NCBI GenBank assembly: GCA_029168955.1
Contig: JAPDOI010000145.1
Location: forward strand, 1 to 64,000
Direction of reading: 5' to 3'
Length of the DNA: 64,000 bases
Source of the DNA: Aplectana chamaeleonis
Lineage: Eukaryota; Nematoda; Chromadorea; Rhabditida; Cosmocercidae
The notes beneath the pieces were generated by a model. The model was not told the DNA's origin and searched no databases. It worked only from the letters and a program-made list of their open reading frames with translations. Within the stretch, counting starts at the first letter, position 1; each line of letters starts with the position of its first letter. The translations under genes and the position numbers were made by a program. Below, piece by piece: positions 1 through 11,900 of this stretch.

Positions 1-113
1 TCGACAGCACCAAAGCTGGCTCAATCATATCAAACCTGCGGTACTTGGCGAGACCTCATCCAACCACTGGCGGCCCCAGATGGTGCTAGCCGAGTCGCAT
101 GTCGGTGTGCTGC

Positions 114-712
114 CTCAGAAAAACCCCGCATTCAATGCGTGCCGAATATGCAGTCAACTCGAGTGACCCCACGCATCGTAAGGCTGTGGCAGGAGCACAA
201 GCTCCAAACGGCAGCACGTCCTGAAAATTTCGTCGCAGAAACACGTGTAGCAATGTTTCATCACTGCAGCACGTGCTAAAAGGTCTTCCAGTGCTAGCTC
301 ATAGCAGAGCACCGACACGCGACGCGCCCGGCACACCGATAGGGCAACCTCGGGAAAAGCCTCGACTGCTGACCATCTAAGGGCTCCTCCAGCGGTTGGA
401 AGATGTCTCTTCAACTTGCTGGGTGGGCCAAGTGTCGCGAACTTGTGTAGTTGAACCGATGTTGGTTAAATCTGAGTCCCGCCTCGAGACTGCGTCCGTC
501 TTATGCTTTTCTTCTATGGAAAATCGTTGTCATCGAGTTGAGTGTGAATAGCGCACCCATCAAACGTTTAGGTTGTGGGGGCTGGTGCTGTAATTTGAAA
601 CACAATAGAAGCACGTGTTCCCCTAGCAGCACGTTCCCTTACCGTGCTCGAAACCGCCTTGTTTTCGAGTTGAATGCATACTCGACACGCATCGAATACC
701 GCGATTGTATTT
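114..712 (+). mobile_element. CACGTG-rich TIR element, copy 1
   Basis: Long imperfect terminal inverted repeats: left CTCAGAAAAACCCCGCATTC and right ending in the reverse complement (GACACGCATCGAATACCGCGA). The family TIR is about 45 bp, CTCAGAAAATCGCCGCATTC then AATGCGTGTCGAATATGC. Many GCACGTGC-like palindromes lie inside. No transposase; a MITE. An SL1-like box lies at 436-457. Confidence 0.75.
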
Positions 713-723
713 TGCTGCACGTT

Positions 724-1272
724 CTCACAAATCGCCGCATTCAATGCGTGTCAAATATGCATTCAATTCGAGTGACCCCACCCATCGAATGGCTCTATCG
801 CAAGGGCACGTGCTCGAAACAGCAGCACGTGCTGCAAACTTAAAAGGAAGGAGCACTGCTGCAAAATTTAATCGCAAGAACACGTGCCGCAAGGTAGACC
901 AGCGCTATAGTAGCAGCACACCTACACGCGACGCGGCCGGCACACCGCAACGTGACTTCGCAAGCTCGCGGGCACCATCTGGGGCCGGCAGATGTTCGAC
1001 GTAGTCTCCAGCGGCTGGGCGAGCCGAGTGCCTAAAGCTTGGGTAACTGAACCGGCGATGCTGCCGACATCAGAGCCCGTCCTCAAGAAAGCGTCGTATG
1101 CCTTCCTTTTTGGAACAAACTGTTTTGTCATCGAGTTGAAGGTGTATCAGGAGCACACTGAACGTGTTACTTGTTGGGGCACGTGCTTTAATTTGAATCA
1201 CAATAGAAGCACGTGCTCCCCTAGCAGCACATTCCCTCACTGCTCGATACGCATTGAATACGGTGACTGTTT
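724..1272 (+). mobile_element. CACGTG-rich TIR element, copy 2
   Basis: Same family as 114-712, placed directly after it: left end CGCCGCATTCAATGCGTGTC at about 728, right end GATACGCATTGAATACGG at about 1247. The SL1-like box is at 1032-1053 on the minus strand. Confidence 0.75.
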
Positions 1273-1408
1273 GGATTCTCCTGCGATGTAATTTTGCAGC
1301 ACGCGCTGCTGTTCGGATCACGTGCCCCTGCGATAGACTTTTGATAGGAGTGATCACTCGAGTTGAATGCGTATTCGAAACATTGAATGCAGCGATTTAA
1401 TGAGCATA
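1273..1408 (-). mobile_element. CACGTG-rich TIR family, partial end
   Basis: One terminal segment in inverse orientation (CACTCGAGTTGAATGCGTATTCG, then GAATGCAGCGATT) abutting copy 2. Only about 135 bp of the family is present. Confidence 0.65.
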
Positions 1409-2156
1409 CCGACAAGCTTCGGGGCAGGGTCCACCTGTGTGCACGTATACAACGCGGGAGAGAGAGGGTTTAGGCCTCAGAAATTTCGGTTAAAAAAGAA
1501 AGTATGAATATTGCGGGAGCGAATATCCAAATATCTTTGATCTACCTGGGGCTATCAACTTGCTATTCTGATATGATATTTTCGGTCATAATGCCGATAC
1601 AATGAAGTATGTTGCAGGACTATAACACAAATGCTCACCGATGGGAATATTGTTTGTCAATATTGGCAATCTGCGACTTTTTGGCTCTACTTGGACTCGT
1701 TCACTTTCTTCGTCGTTTTCCATATTCATTTGGTGATTTTTGTATTTTAAAGGATTGGTAGTTCATTTGGAAGTAGAAATTTGTCACATAGTGATCGAAC
1801 ATCAATCATATGAGGTTCTGAAAGGGGTCTATCAGAAGCCGTTCTTGGAAAACTGTTGGCGATCGCAACACAGGCCATGTTTAAAAATTTTTGAGAGTTG
1901 GCACTAGTCGTTTTTGCAAACAGTAATCTTGAGAAAGACTTCTTGAGGATAAGAGTAATACTGATGATATCATAACATGCAAAATTAAGCGTAGTTCTTG
2001 GGCCTAAAGCTCAAAACATTAGAAGAAATCTCAAGAAATATTACGAAATTTTGCCAGTTTGTTTTGCTAAAGAATTCATATAGAGGTTTCTCAGGTATTA
2101 CCAATCCGATTGCTGTGAAATGAAACCGGCTGATTAATCTAGAAAAATACCGGTGT
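1409..2156. other. Unassigned AT-rich stretch
   Basis: No splice-supported exon, RNA gene or repeat partner was seen. I looked here for the next ZW10 exon on the minus strand and did not find a convincing one. Confidence 0.4.
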
Positions 2157-2158
2157 TA

Positions 2159-2416
2159 CCCTTGATGCCCGAGCAGCTCACAGGAAGGAGCTTGGTCTGC
2201 GTTGCGGCTCGTTTTGATCAGAAGTGAATGAGTGGCCGTGTGGTGTTCCGGTTCCAGCCCGGGCTCCTGGTAACCGATGCTGATGGCCCCTACCGCATCG
2301 ATTACCAGGTGCTCGGGCTGGGGCCGGAACACCAAACGGCCACCCGTTCAACTCTTATCAAAACGAGCCACAGCACAGGCCAAGCTCCACCCTGCGAGCT
2401 GCTCGGGCATCGAAGG
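2159..2416. mobile_element. TA-flanked foldback MITE (258 bp), copy A
   Basis: Nearly full-length palindrome starting CCCTTGATGCCCGAGCAGC and ending GCTGCTCGGGCATCGAAGG, flanked on both sides by TA (2157-2158 and 2417-2418). Same length as the copy at 20261-20518. TA duplication points to Tc1/mariner-type mobilisation. Confidence 0.85.
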
Positions 2417-2418
2417 TA

Positions 2419-2712
2419 TATACAGGCTATCAAACGGCGAAATTCACACGGTTCCTACGCGTGCTGGTGCGGAGGTTAGAGACAGTGAGAGAGCGGAGGG
2501 CAGACGGAGGCCCAGGCGCCGCGCGCACCTCGGATGATGTGAATTACGACGTTTTATAGAGGGTACACTGATATTCGAAAACCCGAACATAAATTCCCAA
2601 ATGAATTAAATAATCGAAAACTTGATGAACTGTTCTCCCAAATGGATCAAGTATGAACAAAATGAGCAGTTTGAATTTTCCAAAAGAGCAATTTTCGCTT
2701 GTCGAGTCGTAC
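2419..2712. other. Intergenic/intronic stretch after ZW10 exon 4
   Basis: Contains a short G+A-rich run (about 2466-2530) and AT-rich sequence. No exon with usable splice sites was recognised. Confidence 0.4.
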
Positions 2713-2901
2713 CTGTGACAATTCCTCCGAATCTTCATTTCGAATATGCATATGAACGGTGCCCTTCACATCTGTCGCCGGATATGAGACGAACTTGTCA
2801 AAAGCGCAGGTCAGCTCGTCAAACATCGACCTCATCATAAAGGTCAATTCATCGCGTAGAATATCCCGGACGCGTCCAGTAAGAATCGGCCAGCCATCAT
2901 T
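2713..2901 (-). CDS. ZW10 exon 4
   Basis: Acceptor GTGTTTTCAG, then 63 codons starting NDGWPILTGRVRDILRDEL and ending EELSQ before CAG|GTACGA, phase 0 on both sides. The pattern hydrophobic-LxxELxxxxxxMFDEL-FDKFV matches the ZW10 segment leading to its IVWKFP-like loop. No following exon was located to the left. Confidence 0.68.
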
Positions 2902-5900
2902 CTGAAAACACCCCACTTGTTCTTTTTTTTGGGAATAAAACATCAAAATATCAAAAAGCTTGCCTCGGTAATTTCGTTCAGCAGCGACTCACACTCCAAC
3001 AGGTTACGTACCTCGTTTACTTTGCTAATATCGCCAGAACGTGATGCGATAAACAACCCTTCGATGTTCTGCACCCTATCGAGTAGTTCACGGCAATTCG
3101 ATAGATCAGACAACCTCCTCCGTAAGGTCCGATCTTGCGCGCTGAGAGTGAGGCGAGACTTCTGCAAAAAAAACTTTGGAAACAAAATTCGACTGTACAA
3201 TATACATTGTACCCGACTCAATTCGGAAAACTGCAAAAACTGTTTTTCTCTTCACCATCAACCTAATGCTTGAAGAAAAGGTTGTTTTCCAATCTAAACT
3301 CATTCAAACATTTATGCGAGGACAAAATTCTCGCCGAATTCATATTAATGTTTGTAAAATGAAGGTAAACTGAAATGATTCGGATATCCGAAAAAAATCG
3401 GATATTTTGAAATTTCTTGTCACAGCAACTCTTAGTTACCTAACAGACAAGATCAATGTTCCTTTCTAGTCTAGATACATCTAAACGTAAAACTTTCAGT
3501 TAAGGCTAAAGCCGAAAAGAGCGATTTTCGCAATTATTCTCAATGAGTCGGATCCAATGTATACTGTACAACCGACACTTCCACTACTCCGACTCTAGGG
3601 ATCAATATAATTTTTCGGGACAGGGGCTGTCTACACCGAGAGAGGAGTTGTCCCATTTTTGCAGTTTAAAACGTCACGCTACTCAACGCGCGCGGAGTGG
3701 TACCGAGTAAAATTAGAGACACAAAAGTCGAGACAACTCCCTCGGTAAGCAGAGCCCCTGTCCCAAAAATTTCGACATAACATCGCCTTGAGGGGGGCCC
3801 TTGTGATACTGAACACAACAATGAGATCCTTTTTCGATTTTGGAATAATTACGGTAGATAAACGGTGTTTTCACGGATCTCACGTGATCCCGATAACCGG
3901 TTTGCCGCGAGGCTACGTGACGCGTCCCCAGGATGCGGCGGATAGGGGTTAATCGCGGTCAAAAGGGTCACTTCACCTGATACGGCGTGCATCTGTGTCA
4001 GACTCGCCATGTGCCGATCGACTCACATCTTTCGTTAAAATGGTTGGCTCTCTCATGCGCAGTCAAAGGTTATGTCAGACCGTATCCCACGTGGGTTTGG
4101 TCAACAGCCTGCATTCAAGTAACAGGGAAGTCGAGAGGCGGTTCGGAGTGGCCTCTAAAAACTAAGCCCCTTGTCCGCTCGGGGATAGACCGGCAAGCTG
4201 CCCGGAGTACACCCAGCCCTCGCGCAAAGTCCGGCTAACTATCTGCGAATAACTTTATTGCCCCAAACAAGAGCAGCAATGGGCCTCATTCCCCTGACCC
4301 CGGAAGATTCCCAAATACGGCAGCGTTGGAACAAGTACGGAGAGGCTGCGAAAGTCTCAGAGCCAAACTAGACTGCTAAAAAGAAGAAGGGCTAGTACAG
4401 CAATCATGCACTTCCATCACATGCGCGTACGCTTGCATAAATTTTTCTGTAACTTTTCATTTTTCTTGGTATTCAGTGTTTTTCATCAAAATTAAGGAAA
4501 AAATACAACTTTGCCGTCGATTACGACGCAGCCTTCAGTATGACCAATGGAGATACGCAACAGCACAACACCTTTTTCCAGTGCCGTGGCTGCACTTACC
4601 AAGTATACCAGAGCCAGACCAGAAAAGCAGAGCTGTGATTCCGTCTTCGTCCACGTCGATCTCTCCAACTCTCTCGCCCCTTTTTCTAGTGCTCGTCAAC
4701 GTGGTTTTCTTAATTTAAAGGTGAAAATTACTGAAAACACTAATAACTACAAAAACTCAGCGATCAAACAGCGAAACTACAGAAGTGTGAAAACGGGCTA
4801 GAATTAGAGTTCCTAGGGCCCAAAGATATCAGTTCGCGCACACGTGCACAGCGCCGCCCAAAGAGATCGCAGCCTCATGCCGAGCAGTCAAAAATCATCG
4901 ACATTCAGAGGAAGAAATAAATGCAAATTTACCTAATGAAAACAATGAACAACGAAAGAAAGCACTTCAATCCATGTTTCTGACTAGATAAGTACATAAA
5001 TCCGAAGGTTCATTGATCGAAATTCAATTTCAAGCCAGCTGATGTTCTCGATATAAGAGGTCATCGATGCCGATGATGTAGAGTGGGCTCGTCCACCATC
5101 AAGAGACAGGAAAGTTCAGGCTTCAAATTTGGCCCAAAACAGTAGTTTTTTTCGCGATTTTTCTTGTAGGTCCTACTGCTCAAGACCCAGAAAAGGGTTT
5201 AGAGAGAAAAAGACGACAAGATTATTTGATCGCGACCGCTGTCTTTGAGCCGAGCAGACTGGCGCCTGTTCAGAGAAGTTGCGCTACGCAAAGCGGCCGA
5301 TTACCTGTGGACCTGTGGAATGGAAACGTGTTCTGGATTTAGCGTGGGATGGATATCGTCTGAATGGTGCTCTATTTCCAAAACTGCTCCTCAAGTTCAA
5401 CAAAAACTCCGAGCAGAGGCAGGCTGTCGCTAAGGCTAAGCTCAATGTTCTCAGGGCCCTGGGCGATACCTCAAGGGGTAGCAGCAAAGACAATACTCAC
5501 AACCTATAAGTCGTATTTCTACTGATCACACTGAAGGCTGCACCATAATCGAATCCCGCTCCTCGCATTGCCACCGGATATGCAAGAAGCCCACCGTCGA
5601 GCGCCTGCATGCTAAAACACGTTCACTACCAGTATAGAAGCACTGTCAGCTCCAAGCCCAGCAATTCCATATCAATATTATAAAACAACCAAACCAACCA
5701 TCTTGAAGAGCACTCAACCCCGTTAGAGAGACAGAAAGAGAAAAGAAAGCAATTTGCAGATGCTCTAAGCAATGTCAATTTGCAGAGACGGCAAGACTGC
5801 CACCTAGAACGACTCCGTCTCTTGCGCGAGAAGCACACTAAGTTCGTACGGTGTCATCTTGAGAAGGCGGCCGTAAATCCTATACATGTTTGAGTACTAA

Positions 5901-8900
5901 TTTATTGCAGGTTTTGTATAACCACGCAACGAAGTCTGACCCCAGAAGGATCTGATGGAATAGTAATGTAGACAGAAGTTACTTCCATTGCGGACATTTC
6001 CTCACCTCTATCTTGGCTCGCGGACATTTTCTCCCCACTCGCGGACATTTTCTCTGCACGCGACGCTCGGACGTTTTCTCCCCCCACCCCTTTCGGACAT
6101 TGTCTCACGTAATCGTCTGCAGGGCCATTTTCTCGTATGTGACGTCATTTTATCGACCAAATCGATGTTTGCTTGCAGATAGCAGAAATATTGTAGAAAA
6201 ACTTGAACGAGAAGACCTTTTTCGTGGTTAATGATATTTTTCAAACATTTTAATCATTTCACTCTTCTATAGTGCTTAGAACAAAAAACGAATTGACCAA
6301 CTTCAAATTTGTTTCTCTTCAATCAAGTATGTTATCTTAGCTTTATTTCATCTGTTCTTAAGGCCCTTTATTGGAGACACCATGGAGAGTATGACCCTGC
6401 GTGAATTGCTTATGCTTGAGTAAATAACGAATAAAATGAATGATTTCTCATCGACGAAACCCGAACAGATGCGCCACGAATGCTTTCGCCTCAATCATCA
6501 AGAAAGTTTTCGTGGAAGTTTTTAATAGTTGTTTAAGGATAAAGTCATCTCAATGGGAAACACAAACTTAAAATGCGCTCACACCGTTCAGACAGTGTTG
6601 AATCCACCATACATGAGTTTATGATTTTACACATCAGTATGAATTATATTCTGTTAATGAATGACTTCACATATATTCTGTTAATGAATGACTTCACAAG
6701 AGAAGCGGCTGCAAGCAGGAAATTATTGGACATATCGATCGAACAAGTCTGCCAAGAATCCATGCTGGTCCCGCCGCGAAAAGGGGTACTGTGGATCGGG
6801 GGCAGCCCTTGGAAATTTTGACCGTTACTGGCTTGTGGCCAGGTGCTATGGAAGGGTAAAGGTACTGGGTTGTATCGCACTCGGCCACGCTCATTTTTCC
6901 GTGCCCTAATAACTCTCCTGATTTTGGCAGGGGAGGGAAACCCCGGGTAGGTGCTCAAATTTAGTGCGGCACAGTAAAATGGGCGTGGCCAAGTGCGATA
7001 CAACAGTGCCCCCCTTCCCATATAGCACCGCTTGTGGTTTACATCTTATTCCGCTAGCGACGCGTCATACCTGCTATAACGATATCTTGGAAGCGGCGCG
7101 GTTGTTTCCCCCCTTTTTCGATTGTGTTTTCTTAGAAACAACAGCTCTACTTTCAAGATAAAGCAATCATAGCAACGTCGCGGCTTCCTCCCATCCAGTG
7201 ATCGACGATACTTAATAGTCAACATGAACCGTCCGATGAGTGAAATAATGGGTGCTATGTGGGAAAGGGGGGGGGCCACTATGGCTAACTCAGGCAAAAA
7301 AAATGTACTGATGCCGTACAAGTTTCCGAGGGATGAGTGGGTAATTCGCCAGGGGATGAGAAGGCACCACTTTGGCATAAACAAACCCTTCGTTCGCGAG
7401 CGGCGCGTCAGGGAGTACCTGATTGCGAAATCGCCGAGAGAGTGCACGCAACCCGTACGATGCCGTACAAGTTTCTGAGGGATGAGTGGGTAATTCGCCA
7501 GGGGATGAGAAGGCCAGCATGATGCGCCATGGTCGCGCGGCAGTCAAATCTCTCTTGTGCTATTCAAACACAGTCTTGCTCTTTGCTCTTGAAACGCTTT
7601 CCGTCTGTTTAACCTCATCAGTATACAATGTTCTCGAAATCATTATCAAAGATTGTGTTCTTCTCCCCATCTTGTGTTAGATGACTACACAACTGATGTT
7701 GTGTACATAGACTGATGTGCTAAAGCTTGATACAGTCAGTCATCCAAAACTACTTCTGAAACTTAGAAGGCTACTTGGGCATTTCTGGTGACATCTTAAA
7801 ATGGTTGAATTCCTTTCTAACACCTCGAGACTTCATAGTAAAATTGGCAACTTTTGTTCTCATCCTTGCCCAATCGTCAGCGGTGTTCCCAGGGGTAGCG
7901 TTCTGGTCCTTTGCTTTTCCTAATTTATGAATCGACATTTCTGACGGACTTTGTCAGAGCATATGCAAGCTTTTGCTGATGATCTGGCAAGATATATCAT
8001 GCCCTCTTCGCAACCCCCGCCATCGATTTTCACGAGCTTCTGTGTGACCTGAAACGGCTCTCTTAATTGGTCCAAGCTATGGCAGCTAAAAATATGTGAA
8101 GAAAATGCAACAAGCAGCAACAAGTTCCATATTAATTTCCAACATGAATGCTTTTTACGCCTAAACGATGTTGGGCGGCTTCCCGTACGCGAGACTGTCA
8201 GTCCCTCGTTCTCCATCCAATCTTTCTAATTCTTGCACATGGTCCACTTCCACAACTCTTCCCAGCGACCACACATTCCCTGTCTTTCCTCTCCATATTG
8301 ATCTCTCAAACTCTCTTGCCCCTTATACTGGTATTCGTCAACGTTCTTATCTCAATTTAGGCCTTGCTGACTGGGTCCTGTTCAGAGAGGTTGCGCTCCG
8401 CCAGGCAGCTGAGTATCCATGGAATGGCGATGTGCACCAGAAAGAGCATCACATATCTGACGCCATCCGGAAGGCTACAAAAGCGGCCATACCTGAAGGA
8501 CGTGTGAAAAGTTTCTACCCTAATGTCACCAGGGAGATTCTACAGAAGATCAGGACAAGAGATGAAAAGAGAGCTGAGAATCATTTGGACCCTGAGGTGG
8601 CCAAGCTGGATGAAGAGATAAGAAAGGATCTGGACAAGCACAAGAAAGACAGTTGGGAAGTTCACTGAAAGGTTGAACTTTAAAACCGACGGAACAACTG
8701 CGTGGAAAGTATTGAGGAAGATATCTGGCAAGTGCCCCTCCTCGAACTCTACCATAGAGTTCGATAACAGCGTTCTTCAAATCAGGAAAGGCTGCCGCAT
8801 ATGCTCTTGGCAAATTTCTTCATCACACGTACCAAGCGTGGCTTACAAAACAGAGTCACGGTAAGAGAACTAAGCCGTCTGCCGCTGATGAACGCCACTG

Positions 8901-11900
8901 AGGCCTTTACTCCTGCTCAGGTGGAGAAGGCTATCAAGGAAATGCGGAACTCGAAGGCTCTCGGACCTGATGGTATCTCAGCAGCCATCTTGAAGAAGCT
9001 TCCCACGTAACTTCTACCGATGATCGCAGATATCATAAACACTTCTTTCCGAACCTGCACTCTACCCCAAGCATGGAAGACCGCCAATATGATACCCCTG
9101 CCTAAGCCAGGCAAATTGCAAAGCACGGCGAAGGGCTATCGCCCTATTAGCCTGTTATCACCGATCGCGAAAGTAGCCGAAAAGCTAATCGTAAGGGACC
9201 TGGCAGAGCAGAATGAGGCACAGCAACATCAACATGGCTTAAGAAAGCTTCACTCCACCACCACTGCCCTTCTGGAGATTGTCAGCTATGCGGTCGATGG
9301 GTTCAATTTCAGAAAGCCTCTTAGAACAGTGGCCGTTGCCCTCGATCTAACCAAAGCATTTGATTCTGTTCACCTAGGACTTTTGTCCGAGAAACTATTG
9401 GAAGTCCTCGCTGCAACCGTGGCAGAAGCGTTGGATAGCAGCGTTTACGAAAGGTCGTCGGGCCAAAGTGCTATTCCAGAATCACGTCTCCGATAGTATA
9501 CCTGTAGCAGCCGGTGCGCCGCAGGGTGGAGTTTTGTCACCTGCCCTCTTCAGCCTGTATATTGAAGACCTACCCGAGCCTCCTGAAGACATAAAAATTG
9601 TTGGCGTATGCCGACGATATCACCATCATGTGCCGTAATCGTGACATACAGGTAGCTGCAAACAAGATCAGCGACTATCTCGTCGAGCTTAAAACTTTCT
9701 CGATAGTATGATGCTCACAGTTTCCGCGGCGAAGTCTTCTGTTTCGGTATTCACATCTGACCCAAAGGAACACAGCGCCCAACCTGTTGTCAGGTGGGAT
9801 GGTGACCTTCTTGCCTACAGCGCAATTTCCAAAACTGCTGGGCCTCGTTTTGGACCCATCGCTGAAGTTTCACAAAATGCTGAACAGAAGCAGGCAATTA
9901 TCAAGGCAAAGCTTAATGTGTTGAGAGCTCTAGGAGGAACGTCCTGGGTGGCAGCAGAGAGACAATCTTGACGACATATCGAGCTATTCTGCAGCCTGCA
10001 GTGGAGTATGCTGCACCTGTCTGGCAGCACATCGTGTCGGACAGTTCCTGGACTAAGATGCAGCGAATTCAGAATGCTGCACTACGAATAGCCACTGGAT
10101 GTGCAAAAAGCTCACCGATTGAGCACCTTCACGCCGAGGCCCGTATCTTGCCAGTGAAAGAGCATTGTCAGCTCCAGGCTCAGCAGATGTTTATTAATGT
10201 CCTTAAGCAACCTAATCATCCGTCGAGAAGACTATTAAATCCCGTGAGAGAGATCGATCAGAGTGCCGTTTGCCGATGCTCCGAACAAAGTGAATGTACA
10301 GAGATGGACCGACTCGAATCAAGAACGGCTTCGTCTCTTACGCGCGGAGCACACCCGGTTTGTGAAGGATCATCTCGCCAAAGCGGCCGTCAACCCTATT
10401 CTCGGTGATGTGCCGCCCAGGGTATGTGATACCGAGTCCGAGCTCGGTAGGCGCGCCAGGTGTATCCTCGCTTCGTTGCGCTGCGGACATTCTCCATTGC
10501 TTATGTCTTACCTGCACAGGATCGACAATAGTCAGCCTGACGTGTGCCCGGACTGTGGAAACCAAGGCCACGACACTAAACACCTATTTGACTGTCCGAA
10601 GAAGCCAACAACGCTCACTACAATAGACTTGTGGACGAATCCAGTGCTGGTCGCCCAGTTTCTCAACTTGTGACGAAACCCCTCTCAGTGGCTGCAAAGA
10701 AGAAGAAGAAGACTGTCAGTGATCTTGGTGTGCTTATTAGCACCGACTTTAAGTGGGAATCCCACTGCAAGGAAATCTCTAAGAAAAAGTTCTTTGGCGC
10801 CAGATAAAGCTATTGAATTGAATTGAAATGAAATCGATTTTTGAATTTCGACTTGTTTAGTTAATTAAGGCAGCCTTATTCAATCAGGTCTTCTCCCCAG
10901 TAGCAGTAGCAAACATAAACATTAGGCTCGTCCCTAAAGTGAACGCTCTGTGTATGCTTTTGCAAAATAATTCGGTATTGGAGTAAAATCTACTCTATAG
11001 TTTAATCGAGGAGCACCCATGAATCAAAGAAAAACTTCTTTCCGGAGGAGTACCGCTCACCACCGAGGAGTGCGGAATCATGGATGTTAGTTTCAGCTTT
11101 TGCTTATGATTTCATTAATTATATTTTCATTGCATCAATATACTCTAAAATATCTTCTCGAGTGACTTTTATTTTCAGTGAGGTTGCAAGAGGAGTTCCT
11201 CCGTCACCGAGAGGAACTTCGAAGACGACTCTGCGACCTAAATGGAGACGAGGAGATGCGCGAGCAACCCTGTTTTGGAAGCGCAGGAGCAAGTCATGGA
11301 CATCTTCGAGGCGGACGACGATGAGCACCCCGAGCCTCACCGCTCTGGAATCCGATGACGAACCTCCCGCACCTGGTATTGAGCCAAGAGACATGTGTAC
11401 GTCAGGTTTTCTGCTTGTTTCTGATACGGGCGTGTGGTCTGAAATCCGGTCTGTCTAATCAAGTAGAGAATGGGAAAAGGCAAAAATCGACCGTTTTGGG
11501 CTTATAACTTCTCCGGAACCTGCGGCTCGTGACGGGGCACTGCGTGGTTTTACTATATATGCCCAAGAGATACTAGCAATACTATTCGTTTTCGCAGGTC
11601 CAACAAACGCTTTGTATACTCCCCTTGTTAGCGCAATTTACTCTTAAAATGTTTTCATTACACATCATTTTGTTTGCGTTAATGAATTTATAGACTCTGC
11701 GGTGAGAACTTGCGTTTGATTGTGCATACCATCTCAGCCCTTTATGCGTGACAGCTTTTCGGACCGAGCGTCTCGCATCTTTTTGTCCAAGTTTTTTTCT
11801 GCTCACATGTGATTTCGTTTCGTCACTTGATTTGTTCGTTTTTTGTTGATTTTCGATATTTTGTTCTCCTGATAAGGCTTCTCATCAGGGTTGAGCAGGC

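Larger units (their letters stand above)
8203..10710 (+). mobile_element. 5'-truncated LINE (Jockey/CR1-like) with 10-bp target duplication
   Basis: Flanked by perfect GACTGTCAGT at 8193-8202 and 10711-10720, and ending 3' in (GAA)n at about 10697-10710. Coding order on the plus strand is the endonuclease-RT linker (LFREVALRQAAEY), RT (FTPAQVEKAIKEM, ALGPDGISAAILKKL, GYRPISLLSPIAKVAEKL, ALDLTKAFDSV, APQGGVLSPALFSLYI, and YADDIT in a shifted frame), then a C-terminal CPDCGNQGHDTKHLFDC zinc-knuckle-like motif and DLWTNPVLVAQFLNL. The endonuclease core is missing (5' truncation). At least two stops (LPT* near 9008, EVH* near 8668) and several frameshifts make it inactive. Confidence 0.88.

Noticed and set aside
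4476..4801. Independent small gene upstream of 4801
   Set aside because: Its frame matches the LINE segment at 8300-8360, so it is LINE sequence.
8203..10710. Active LINE
   Set aside because: The endonuclease is missing and there are several stops and frameshifts in the RT.
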